From Litorivivens lipolytica (GTDB lineage Bacteria; Pseudomonadota; Gammaproteobacteria; Pseudomonadales; Spongiibacteraceae), in NCBI RefSeq assembly GCF_014191715.1, contig NZ_JACHWY010000002.1:124001-188000 (forward strand): a stretch of DNA of 64,000 nt. Direction: 5' to 3'. Of this stretch, positions 43,025-51,369 are shown one piece after another. Within the stretch, counting starts at the first letter, position 1. Each line of letters opens with the position of its first letter. Below the pieces are notes generated by a model. The model was not told the origin of the DNA. It ran no database searches and saw only the letters and a program-made list of their open reading frames with translations. The translations under genes were made by a program, and so were the position numbers.

Positions 43025-44337
43025 GCAGGTTGCTCGCTGGCGGGCAGATCGCGCTTGAGTTCGCGAATATGATCGGAAATGGCTTTTTTGTAGGTGTCTT
43101 TATGCACGTAGTAAGCCATGCGCTCCAGCTCGAGGTAGTTGTAACCGCCGTCGAGGCGCTCGCCGCCAAAGTGGTGGATTTTTTCCTGCATGGCCAGACC
43201 GGAGGCGCGCTGGGCTTCGCGCTGCTTGATGTAGAGAGCCACCATCTCGGCTTGTTCATTGCGGCCTTCCCAGCCAAGACCGGCGGCCTCGATCATGCCC
43301 ATCACAAACAGGGAATCCTGTTTCGGGTTAAAGATGTTGAGGTAGAGCGAGGGCGCGCCGCCCTGATCCCAGTTCAGATACTGTTTGTCGATAAAGGGGT
43401 AGTGCAGGTGATAGCCGGTGGCCATCAGAATGAGGTCGTAGTCGGCGCTGTCGCCAGTGGTGAAGGTGACCGTGTGACCGTCGACGGCTTTGATATCCCG
43501 GCGCGGCGCAATGTCGCCGTGACCGATGTGGTGTAGCACCAGCGAGTTGATGACCGGATGGGATTCATACATTTTGTAGTCCGGCTCCGGCAGGCCGTAA
43601 TCAGAAGGCTTGCCCACCACCATTTTGATCAGGGTGGCATCGAGTCGCTGCTTTAGTGGGCGCGGCAATTTGACGGCGCCACCCAGCGTGTCGGTGGGGC
43701 GACCGCCGATAAACTTGGGCAAAAAGTAGTAGCCGCGCCGCACTGAAAGATCAACGCTTTTGGCCCGGTGCACCGCGTCTACCGCAATGTCGCAGGCCGA
43801 GTTACCGCAGCCAACGATCAGCACCCGCTTGCCCTCGAAAACCTCCGGACTGCGGTACTGGGAGGAATGCATCACTTCGCCCGCAAACTCGCCCGGCAGT
43901 TCCGGCATATTGGGGTGGTGCAAGGTGCCATTGGCGATCAGCACACCCTGAAAGTGGTCGGTAGTTTCCTTGCCGTCGCACTCACTGGTCAGGTTCCAGC
44001 CGCCCTTGCCGTCGGGTTCCAGCGCCGTGACGCGGGTGTTGAGGCGGTAGTGATCGTAGAGTTTGAAGTGAGCCGCATAGTCGCGAAAATACTGGCGCAG
44101 CTCTGAGTGATGGGGGTAGGGTGCGCCGCCCTTGGCCATCGGGAACTCGGCAAACTCGGTCATATGCCGCGACGAAATCAGGTGGGCGGATTCGTACATG
44201 GTGCTGTGGGGGTTGTCGATGTCCCACAGACCGCCGACGTCGCTGTTGAGTTCAAAACCGACGAAGGGAATGCCGTATTTCTGCAGGTTGCGAGCCGTAG
44301 CCAGACCCATTGGGCCAGCACCGATAACAGCGTACAT
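43021..44337 (-). CDS. Flavin-containing monooxygenase
   Basis: 438 residues. FAD loop GAGPMGLATARNL at the N-terminus; the FMO fingerprint FAGEVMHSSQY (FxGxxxHxxxF/Y); NADP loop VGCGNSACDIA; MATGYHLHYPF near the end. Class B flavoprotein using NADPH and oxygen to insert oxygen at S, N or carbonyl carbon. First gene of the leftward operon and divergent from the AraC regulator 102 bases away. Confidence 0.92.
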   Translation of the reverse strand: MYAVIGAGPMGLATARNLQKYGIPFVGFELNSDVGGLWDIDNPHSTMYESAHLISSRHMTEFAEFPMAKGGAPYPHHSELRQYFRDYAAHFKLYDHYRLNTRVTALEPDGKGGWNLTSECDGKETTDHFQGVLIANGTLHHPNMPELPGEFAGEVMHSSQYRSPEVFEGKRVLIVGCGNSACDIAVDAVHRAKSVDLSVRRGYYFLPKFIGGRPTDTLGGAVKLPRPLKQRLDATLIKMVVGKPSDYGLPEPDYKMYESHPVINSLVLHHIGHGDIAPRRDIKAVDGHTVTFTTGDSADYDLILMATGYHLHYPFIDKQYLNWDQGGAPSLYLNIFNPKQDSLFVMGMIEAAGLGWEGRNEQAEMVALYIKQREAQRASGLAMQEKIHHFGGERLDGGYNYLELERMAYYVHKDTYKKAISDHIRELKRDLPASEQPA

Positions 44338-44439
44338 ATTTCGAACCTCTGTGGTGTTATGCTTATTGAATAATCATAAAGGAGGCCCGAGCCGGCGTGA
44401 TGGCTATTTCGGGACGAAGTCAGGTTAATTAGGGACGCC

Positions 44440-45426
44440 ATGCGCTCGCAACCCAGTGTCACGCAACAATTTACGCAGGGGATTCTGCAGGGAGCCCAGC
44501 GCGCGGGCATTGTCTTGCCGCAAACGCTTTTGGATCGCCTGCCTGCCGATGGCCGCACTCCGCTGGCTTTGCAGGATGAAGTCTGGGATGCCTATTGCGT
44601 AGCCAGTGACGATCCATTGGTGGGGTTAAAGCTGGGCCTCTCGCTGCATGTGGGCCATCTGGATCTGGTGGGCATGCTACTGATGAGCTGCGAGACCCTC
44701 GGCGAAGCCCTCGATATGCTGGTGGAATACCATCCCATTGTCGGCGAAGGCGGCGATTTCAGCCTCGAATTCCACGGCAGGCAATGCCATCTGGTCTATC
44801 AGCCCCATTATATTCAGCGCCGCCGCGAGCGGGTCGAGGCAGTGATGGCCTGCGTGCTGAATATGGCGCGCTGGGTTTCGGGCGGCAGCTTTGAGGGTTG
44901 TCACCTGCAGTTTGCTGGGCCGCCGGCAGCCTCCGTTGAGGATTACCAAAAGCTGCTGACGGTGGATGTGGAATTTGACGCCGCCAGTGACGCCCTCTGT
45001 TTTAGTGAATCCCTCCAGGCCATGCCGCTCATTCAAGCCAATGCGGCCATGCGCGATCATCTTCGGACCTTGGCCGACAATATTCTGGCCGGCCTCGACA
45101 GCTCGAGTCTGAGTGCGCAGGTGCAGCAGCTGCTGCGCCAGCACCCGCGTTGGGGCAAGGAGCGAGTGGCTGAGCAGCTGGGTATCAGCGGGCGGCATCT
45201 GGTGCGCAAGCTGCAGGAGGAAGGGCGCAGTTTTCGCCTGCTGCGGGCCACGGTCCTGCAGCAATTGGCGGAGCAATCCCTGCGCAGTGGCGAGACCGTC
45301 AGCGCTACCGCCGAGATACTGGGTTTTTCCGACGAAAGCGCCTTTGTTAAGGCTTTTAAGCGCTGGGCCGGGACGACGCCGGCCCAGTATCGGCAGAATC
45401 ACGATAATCTAAGCACCAGCGGCTGA
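44440..45426 (+). CDS. AraC-family transcriptional regulator
   Basis: 328 residues. The N-terminal ~190 residues match the Arabinose_bd (OruR/ArgR-like) sensor domain (GLKLGLSLHVGHLDLVGMLLMSCETLGEALDMLVEYHPIV). The C-terminal double HTH includes RVAEQLGISGRHLVRKLQEEGRSF and AEILGFSDESAFVKAFKRWAGTTPAQYR. Divergent from the monooxygenase operon and upstream of the flavin-reductase group, so probably activates one or both. Confidence 0.92.
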   Translation: MRSQPSVTQQFTQGILQGAQRAGIVLPQTLLDRLPADGRTPLALQDEVWDAYCVASDDPLVGLKLGLSLHVGHLDLVGMLLMSCETLGEALDMLVEYHPIVGEGGDFSLEFHGRQCHLVYQPHYIQRRRERVEAVMACVLNMARWVSGGSFEGCHLQFAGPPAASVEDYQKLLTVDVEFDAASDALCFSESLQAMPLIQANAAMRDHLRTLADNILAGLDSSSLSAQVQQLLRQHPRWGKERVAEQLGISGRHLVRKLQEEGRSFRLLRATVLQQLAEQSLRSGETVSATAEILGFSDESAFVKAFKRWAGTTPAQYRQNHDNLSTSG

Positions 45427-45497
45427 CATTCGCCGGTTTCGGCATCCGTCTGGCGCTGTATTGCGTAGACAACCTCAGATTAATTCAGGGAACGAGC

Positions 45498-46136
45498 ATG
45501 CTGGTCGACGCCGAACAGATCGCCAATTGGGAATCGCGCTACCGCGCGGCCTTCGTCAATTCACTCACCGGTTACAAATCGGCCAATCTGGTGGGGACCC
45601 GAAGTCTGGAGGGTCAGGAGAATCTGGCCATTATGAGCTCTGCGGTGCACCTCGGCTCTCACCCGCCGCTGATCATGTTGATCGTGCGTCCCGATGAATC
45701 ACCCCGGCATACGCTGGAAAACATTATCGCCAGTGAGGTCTACACCCTCAACCACGTCACGCCGGACATGGTGCCGCTTGCCCATCAGACAGCGGCGCGT
45801 TATCCGCGCGAAACCTCCGAGTTTTCTGCCTGTGGGCTCACACCGGGGTACCAGCCGGGCTTTGCCGCGCCCCATGTTCGGGAGGCCAATATCAGCATTG
45901 GGCTTTATTTACGAGAGCATCAGGAGCTCAAGATCAATCGCACCCACATGGTGATCGGTGAGGTTGTCTGGGTGTGGTTGCCGGAGGCGGCGGTGCGAGA
46001 GGACGGTTCCCTTGAGCTGGAGGCGGCGCAGACGGTTGCTCTGTCGGGGCTGGATACCTACCACGATACCCGCACCCTGAAGCGAATGGCCTATGCCAAG
46101 CCGGATCAGCCGCCGCGCGAAATTGAAGCCGGATAA
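45498..46136 (+). CDS. Flavin reductase-family (FMN-binding split barrel) protein
   Basis: 212 residues. GYKSANLVGTRSLEGQENLAIMSSAVHLGSHPPLIMLIVRP is the FMN-binding block of the flavin reductase/DIM6-NTAB family. Could supply reduced flavin to the HsaA-like oxygenase two genes downstream. A glutathione peroxidase gene follows after 13 bases. Confidence 0.85.
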   Translation: MLVDAEQIANWESRYRAAFVNSLTGYKSANLVGTRSLEGQENLAIMSSAVHLGSHPPLIMLIVRPDESPRHTLENIIASEVYTLNHVTPDMVPLAHQTAARYPRETSEFSACGLTPGYQPGFAAPHVREANISIGLYLREHQELKINRTHMVIGEVVWVWLPEAAVREDGSLELEAAQTVALSGLDTYHDTRTLKRMAYAKPDQPPREIEAG

Positions 46137-46149
46137 TCGAGGTTGCTGT

Positions 46150-46686
46150 ATGCGATTCCTGTTGTTGCTCTTGCTGACCCTGCCGTTTTTTGCCCAGGCA
46201 GACGTATGTTCCCCGTTGCTGGACTATCGCCACACGGCCCTGCGCAGCAGTGAAACCGTCGATTTCTGCGAGCGTTTCCGTGGCAAGGTGCTGTTGGTGG
46301 TGAATACCGCCAGTCAGTGCGGTTTTACCCCGCAGTTTGAAGGGCTGGAACGGCTTTATCAGGACTACCGGGAGCGCGGGCTGGAAATTGTTGGCTTCCC
46401 GTCTAACGATTTCCGTCAGGAGTACAGCGAGGCGGCGGAAACCGCCAAGGTCTGCTACGTTAATTATGGGGTGACCTTTACCATGCTGGAAGCCAGCAGC
46501 GTGCGCGGCAGTGCAGCCAATGCGCTTTTTGCCCGGCTGGAAGAGAGCGGCGCCGGGCAACCGCGTTGGAACTTCTACAAGTATTTGATAGACCGGGACG
46601 GGCGTGTGGTAACGAGTTTCCCGTCGCGGGTCGAGCCCGAGTCACCGGCCATGCGTACTGCCATCGAGGGCCTGCTCGGTAATTAA
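46150..46686 (+). CDS. Glutathione peroxidase-like, exported
   Basis: 178 residues from ATG 46150, chosen because it yields a clean signal peptide (MRFLLLLLLTLPFFAQA) and has GAGG upstream. Peroxidatic Cys57 in NTASQCGFTPQFEGLERLY; GFPSNDFRQE and WNFYKYLIDRDG with the Trp of the catalytic site. Reduces peroxides, here likely periplasmic. A cysteine enzyme, not a selenoprotein. Confidence 0.9.
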   Translation: MRFLLLLLLTLPFFAQADVCSPLLDYRHTALRSSETVDFCERFRGKVLLVVNTASQCGFTPQFEGLERLYQDYRERGLEIVGFPSNDFRQEYSEAAETAKVCYVNYGVTFTMLEASSVRGSAANALFARLEESGAGQPRWNFYKYLIDRDGRVVTSFPSRVEPESPAMRTAIEGLLGN

Positions 46687-46739
46687 TCCGCTTTTAGGTC
46701 CAGTTCGTAATAGGTCCATCTGCCACGGGGAACCTGAAT

Positions 46740-47906
46740 ATGACCGCAACACTTCAAGATCGGGCCGATCGTCTGCTCGATAATGTAAACGCTTTATTGC
46801 CGCGAATCAGTGAGCGCACGGCTCAGTGCAAGGCCGACCGCCGTGTGCCGACGGAGTCAGTGGCCGAATTGCAGGACGCCGGGTTTTTTCTGGCGTTGCA
46901 GCCTGCACGCTATGGTGGTCTCGAATTGATGCCCCAGCACTTTTTCCGTGCCCAGATGGCCATTGCCGAAGCGTGCATGTCGACGGCCTGGGCTTGTGGC
47001 ATTGTGGCGGTTCACGCCTACCAGCTCGCGTTGATGGATGATCGCGCCCAGCAAGATGTCTGGGGCGATTCCATTCATACTCGCGTTTCCTCTAGTTATG
47101 CGCCCATGGGCAAGGTGGAAAAGATCGACGGCGGCTTTCGCTTTAGTGGGCGCTGGGGCTGGTCCAGCGGCTGCGACCATTGCAGCTGGGTATTGCTCGG
47201 TGGCATTGTGCCAGAGGAAGGCTATAGAACCTTTCTGATTCCTCGTTCGGATTATGAAATAGTCGATACCTGGCAGGTTATGGGCCTGCAGGGTACTGGC
47301 AGTAATGACATTGTGGTGAAGGACGCCTTTGTGCCGGACTACCGCACCCACAAGCAGATGGACGGTTTTCTCGGCACTAATCCCGGTAAAGACGTAAACC
47401 CTCAGGTTCAGTTCCAGTTTCCCTGGGCTCAGTTGTTTATCCGCACCGTGTCCTCGCCGGCAATCGGTGCCTGTCGCGCAGCGCTGCGACTGGCCATCAA
47501 AGGCGCCAATGGCAAAGCCAGTAACGACCCGACCAAGTTGGCCGGCGATACCGCCACGCTGGAACGGCTTGCGCAGGCCGATTGCACCATTGATGAAATG
47601 GAAGCCTTGCTCTATCGCAACTTTGATCGCATGCAGGCCCAGCTTGAGCGCAACGAAGCCATTCCCCTGTCGGAGCGTGCTCGTTACCGACTGCAGGCAT
47701 CGCAGGTTATCGAGCGCAGCATGGGGGTGGTGGATAGTCTGTTTTCTTCGGCGGGCGGCGGCTCGGTTTTCCTCGACAGTGAAATTCAGCAGCGCTTTAT
47801 GGACATTCATACGGCGCGGGCTCATGTAGCTAACAATCCAACCCCCTTCCTGCGCAACCACGGTGGCCTGCTACTTGGTTTGGAGAATGGCGATGTCTTT
47901 ATCTGA
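46740..47906 (+). CDS. Acyl-CoA dehydrogenase-fold flavin oxygenase, HsaA-like
   Basis: 388 residues. FFLALQPARYGGLE, GWSSGCDHCSWVLLGGIVPE, VMGLQGTGSNDIVVKDAFVP and the C-terminal DIHTARAHVANNP match the flavin-dependent hydroxylases (HsaA, HpaB-type class D) that use reduced flavin from a partner reductase. Such enzymes hydroxylate phenolic steroid intermediates or other aromatics. The flavin reductase two genes upstream is the natural partner. Overlaps the hydrolase start by 14 bases. Confidence 0.82.
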   Translation: MTATLQDRADRLLDNVNALLPRISERTAQCKADRRVPTESVAELQDAGFFLALQPARYGGLELMPQHFFRAQMAIAEACMSTAWACGIVAVHAYQLALMDDRAQQDVWGDSIHTRVSSSYAPMGKVEKIDGGFRFSGRWGWSSGCDHCSWVLLGGIVPEEGYRTFLIPRSDYEIVDTWQVMGLQGTGSNDIVVKDAFVPDYRTHKQMDGFLGTNPGKDVNPQVQFQFPWAQLFIRTVSSPAIGACRAALRLAIKGANGKASNDPTKLAGDTATLERLAQADCTIDEMEALLYRNFDRMQAQLERNEAIPLSERARYRLQASQVIERSMGVVDSLFSSAGGGSVFLDSEIQQRFMDIHTARAHVANNPTPFLRNHGGLLLGLENGDVFI

Positions 47907-48660
47907 ACGGCCCGGCGACGGGCGTCCCAATTTTTACACCATCGCGTCAGAACCGCTGCGGGCGTATTTTGAAGTGGCGGCACTGCCGTGGCGTTTGCCT
48001 GCGGCCCTGCGCAATATCCCGCGGGGTGACGGGCACCCCGTCTTGACCCTGCCCGGTTACGGCGGAGCCGATGGCTCAATGGCGGTGATGCGCGCAGCCT
48101 TGAAGCGACAGGGCTACCGCAGTCACGCATTGGATCTGGGGCGGAACCTGGATAGCGGTGATGACCGAATCCAGTCCGTGGATGACGCGATTCGCTTCCG
48201 CAAGAAGATGGTGGCGCTTATCTGTGCGCGAGTGCGTGAATTGTACGATCAATATGGGCAGCCGGTATCTTTGGTGGGTTGGTCATTGGGTGGTGTCTAT
48301 GCCATTGATGTCGCCCAGGCCTTACCGAAAAAAGTACGTCAGGTTATTACCCTGGGTTCCCCCTTTGGCGACCCGAGGGGAACAACCCTGTTTCATCTGA
48401 TGCGTCGAATCAGTCGCAGTCAGGTGCCGCTCGAAGGTCAGGACTATGCAGGTTGGTGCGAAGGCGCGCAGTGGAAAACGCCCGATGTGCCGGTCACGGT
48501 GATTTACAGTGAGCGTGACGGTATTGTGTCGACGTCGATTGCGCGGCTGGAAAACGATGAGACGGTTCGTTATCGAAAAGTAAATGCGAGTCACATCGGT
48601 TTTTCTCATAACACCGATGCGATTTGTGCGGTTGCGGAGGTCTTGGCAACGCGGCACTGA
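47893..48660 (+). CDS. Alpha/beta hydrolase
   Basis: 255 residues from ATG 47893, with GGAG five bases upstream. GHPVLTLPGYGGADGSM is the oxyanion region, GWSLGGVYA the nucleophile elbow with catalytic Ser, and SHIGFSHN carries the likely catalytic His. No signal peptide. Esterase or C-C hydrolase, perhaps acting after the upstream oxygenase. The stop codon lies in a hairpin. Confidence 0.88.
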   Translation: MSLSERPGDGRPNFYTIASEPLRAYFEVAALPWRLPAALRNIPRGDGHPVLTLPGYGGADGSMAVMRAALKRQGYRSHALDLGRNLDSGDDRIQSVDDAIRFRKKMVALICARVRELYDQYGQPVSLVGWSLGGVYAIDVAQALPKKVRQVITLGSPFGDPRGTTLFHLMRRISRSQVPLEGQDYAGWCEGAQWKTPDVPVTVIYSERDGIVSTSIARLENDETVRYRKVNASHIGFSHNTDAICAVAEVLATRH

Positions 48661-48676
48661 ATTGTAAATTCAGTGC
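48654..48676. terminator. Perfect hairpin between convergent genes
   Basis: GCACTGAATT-GTA-AATTCAGTGC, a 10-bp stem with a 3-base loop containing the hydrolase stop codon and ending two bases before the convergent gene's stop. Probably a bidirectional terminator; no long T-tract. Confidence 0.65.
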
Positions 48677-48677
48677 G

Positions 48678-49565
48678 CTAGTTAAGAAGTTCGTTCAGCG
48701 CACTATCTATGGTTTCAAAGCGAAACTGAAATCCCTCCTCCAAAGCCGCTTTGGGTACCACAAACTGCCCTGTCGTCAGCAGGGCAGACACCTCTCCCAA
48801 CATCAAACGCAAAGCCCGCGGTGGCATGGGAATCACTGCCGGACGATGCAATGCACGACCCAAGGCCTTGCTAAAGGTTTTATTGCTCACCGGTTGCGGG
48901 GCAACAGCGTTAATAACGTTCGCGTTGAGTTCGCCACGCAGGCAAGCCATCAACAGTTTCACCAGATCGCTGATATGAATCCAGCTAAAGCCTTGTTTGC
49001 CTGAGCCGATGGGACCACCCAGCCCGAGCTTGAACGGTGGCAGCAGATTATCCAAGGCGCCGCCGTCGCCGAGCACAACGCCAATCCTGAGGCGCTGCAC
49101 ATGAGTAGATTCTTCTGCTTGCAGTGCACAGGCTTCCCAGTCACGGCAAAGATGGGCAGCGAAGTCGTCGCCCGCAGTGGCGTTTTCGTCTAGCGCGGGA
49201 GCATCACTGGCGCCGTAATAGCCTATCGCAGACGCAGAAATAAAACGCTGAATAGTGGGGCTGGCTTTAATACCTGCTGCCAGTTGCTCGGTGAGTTGGA
49301 TGCGGCTGTCGCGTAGGCGCTGCTTTTGGGTTGGGTTCCAGCGCTTGGCAAACAGATTTTCCCCGGCCAGATTAATGATCGCGTCAAAAGGCCATGCTTC
49401 CGTTGTTGTTGGAAGCGCGTTGATATAGCGAATGTCTCCAAGGTCACTGCGCGCTTGTCTCGTAAGAATGGTTACCTGATAGCCTGCGTCGATCAGTGCC
49501 CGTGTCAGCGCACTGCCGACAAAGCCGGTGCCGCCGGTTAACAATACCCGTTTAATTTCTGTCAT
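48678..49565 (-). CDS. TIGR01777-family epimerase (YfcH-like)
   Basis: 295 residues. LLTGGTGFVGSALTRALIDAGYQV, NLAGENLFAKRW and SASAIGYYG are typical of the TIGR01777 sugar-nucleotide-epimerase-like family, with the C-terminal DUF1731 part (RALHRPAVIPMPPRALRLMLGE). The exact role is unknown. Overlaps the photolyase-like gene by 4 bases, a frequent pairing in light-response clusters. Confidence 0.9.
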   Translation of the reverse strand: MTEIKRVLLTGGTGFVGSALTRALIDAGYQVTILTRQARSDLGDIRYINALPTTTEAWPFDAIINLAGENLFAKRWNPTQKQRLRDSRIQLTEQLAAGIKASPTIQRFISASAIGYYGASDAPALDENATAGDDFAAHLCRDWEACALQAEESTHVQRLRIGVVLGDGGALDNLLPPFKLGLGGPIGSGKQGFSWIHISDLVKLLMACLRGELNANVINAVAPQPVSNKTFSKALGRALHRPAVIPMPPRALRLMLGEVSALLTTGQFVVPKAALEEGFQFRFETIDSALNELLN

Positions 49566-51091
49566 GTCGTAATCCTGTTGCGAATCTGACGTACCGTGTC
49601 ACGAATGTTCGATTTTTCCTGATGCGAGAGGCGTTTGATATTGCGAACCTGCAAGGCCATGCGCGGGTGGTCGCTGAATCGCTGTTCGTGCCGAATCAAA
49701 AAGTCCCAGTACAGGGCAGTGAATGGACAGGCGTTTTCGCCACTGCGTTTTGCGGGGTTGTAAGGGCATTGATCGCAGTAGTTTCCCATGCGTTGAATAT
49801 ACTTGCCGGAAGCGACGTAGGGTTTTGAGGCCATCAACCCGCCGTCGGCGTACTGCGACATGCCCAGCGTATTCGGCATCTCAACCCATTCAATCGCATC
49901 GACGTAAATCGCCAGATACCAGCTGTGTATTTGCTCTGGCTTAACGCCAAACAGCAAGGAAAACAGGCCGGTTACCATCAGGCGTTGAATGTGATGGGCG
50001 TAGCCGTAGTCCAGTGTCTGAGTGATGGCATCTTTCAGGCACGCCATGTCGGTATCGCCTGTCCAGTAAAAACCGGGCAGGTCGGCGCTCGCTTCCAGTG
50101 CATTGCCCTCGGCAAAGCGGTCATAGTGAGTGAAGTAGAGTCCGCGCACATATTCGCGCCAGCCCAAAACTTGCCGGATAAAACCCTCTGCGGCATTGAG
50201 CGCCACATAGCCGTTGCGATAAGCGCGCTCGACGGCGGCAACCACGTCACGGGGATTGAGTAACTTCAGGTTCATGGCTGCAGAAAGCCGTGAGTGGTAG
50301 AGCCAGGGTTCTCCATGCCAAAGGGCATCCTGATACTGCCCAAATCCGACCAGTCGGTTGTCGATAAAATCCTGCAGCGCTTCCTGCGCCTGTTGCGCTG
50401 TGACCGGCCAGTCGAAGCGCTCAGTGGAGCCCGGATTATCGGGAAAGCGCTCATTCACCAGCGCGATCACGTCACGGGTAATCTTGTCGAGTTTGAAGGT
50501 GGTGGGTTGGCTCATCAGGCCGGGGCCTTGGGCGCCGAAACTTTCGCGGTTGTCGCCATCGTAATTCCACTTGCCGCCGCAGGGTTTGTCATCGTCCATC
50601 AACACGCCATAGCGCTTGCGCAATTCGCGGTAGAAGTATTCCATGCGCAAGGATTTGCGCCCGGATGCCCAACTGTGAAAATCGTCTATTGTCGAGAAAA
50701 AATGCGTATCGGAGTAGATATGCAGTGGGAGCCCAACAGAGTCCGCAGTGCCTCGCAGCATTTCGGCAACACGCCGATCCCCCGGCTCAGTGACCGTGAT
50801 CTCTTCGGGGGAATGCTTGTCGATTGCAGCACGCAGGGCCTCTTCCAGCGTGCTCCAGGAATGGGTGTCCAGAGCGTGATAATCCACAGCTTGTTTGCGG
50901 CTTTTTAGGTCGCGGGCAAAGTGTCGCATCGCACTGAGGAAATACACACTGCGCGCTTTGTGTGACGGCACATGCAGACTTTCCTCGGCAACTTCAGCCA
51001 TCCAGAAGACGTCACCGCGTTGATAATCCGTTACCAGCGGTGCCTGCGAGTCGAGTTGGTCGCCGAGCACGATACGGAGTGTTTTACCCAT
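49562..51091 (-). CDS. Fe-S cryptochrome/photolyase-related protein (FeS-BCP type)
   Basis: 509 residues. The N-terminal LRIVLGDQLDSQAPLV, the middle RMEYFYRELRKRYGVLMD and C-terminal YCDQCPYNPAKRSGENACPF (Cys ligands of a 4Fe-4S cluster) identify the DeoxyribodipyriMIDINE photolyase-related family, of which Agrobacterium PhrB is a (6-4) photolyase. Binds FAD, probably also a lumazine-type antenna. Likely repairs UV (6-4) photoproducts. Coupled to the TIGR01777 gene. Confidence 0.92.
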   Translation of the reverse strand: MGKTLRIVLGDQLDSQAPLVTDYQRGDVFWMAEVAEESLHVPSHKARSVYFLSAMRHFARDLKSRKQAVDYHALDTHSWSTLEEALRAAIDKHSPEEITVTEPGDRRVAEMLRGTADSVGLPLHIYSDTHFFSTIDDFHSWASGRKSLRMEYFYRELRKRYGVLMDDDKPCGGKWNYDGDNRESFGAQGPGLMSQPTTFKLDKITRDVIALVNERFPDNPGSTERFDWPVTAQQAQEALQDFIDNRLVGFGQYQDALWHGEPWLYHSRLSAAMNLKLLNPRDVVAAVERAYRNGYVALNAAEGFIRQVLGWREYVRGLYFTHYDRFAEGNALEASADLPGFYWTGDTDMACLKDAITQTLDYGYAHHIQRLMVTGLFSLLFGVKPEQIHSWYLAIYVDAIEWVEMPNTLGMSQYADGGLMASKPYVASGKYIQRMGNYCDQCPYNPAKRSGENACPFTALYWDFLIRHEQRFSDHPRMALQVRNIKRLSHQEKSNIRDTVRQIRNRITT

Positions 51092-51369
51092 CAGCAGTAT
51101 TTCGCTGTAGCTTAATGGCGACGGTGTTCTGCATGCTGAATCCTTGGTGACAAATATACTGATTGTGTTACGTAATTTGCGCTATCCCAGACCACTCGGG
51201 CGTTGTCTTAAAAACATTAGCACGCATACGCGTTTTCAAGTGATATTTTGCGAACACTCACTAGGTAATAATCCGCATAGCCGCATTGGGCGTCTTCAAC
51301 CACACTGCTCGTCCGAAGAAATCTAACTGGAACGTGTACGTGCTGGAACTGGCACGGAAGAGGTCGGGA

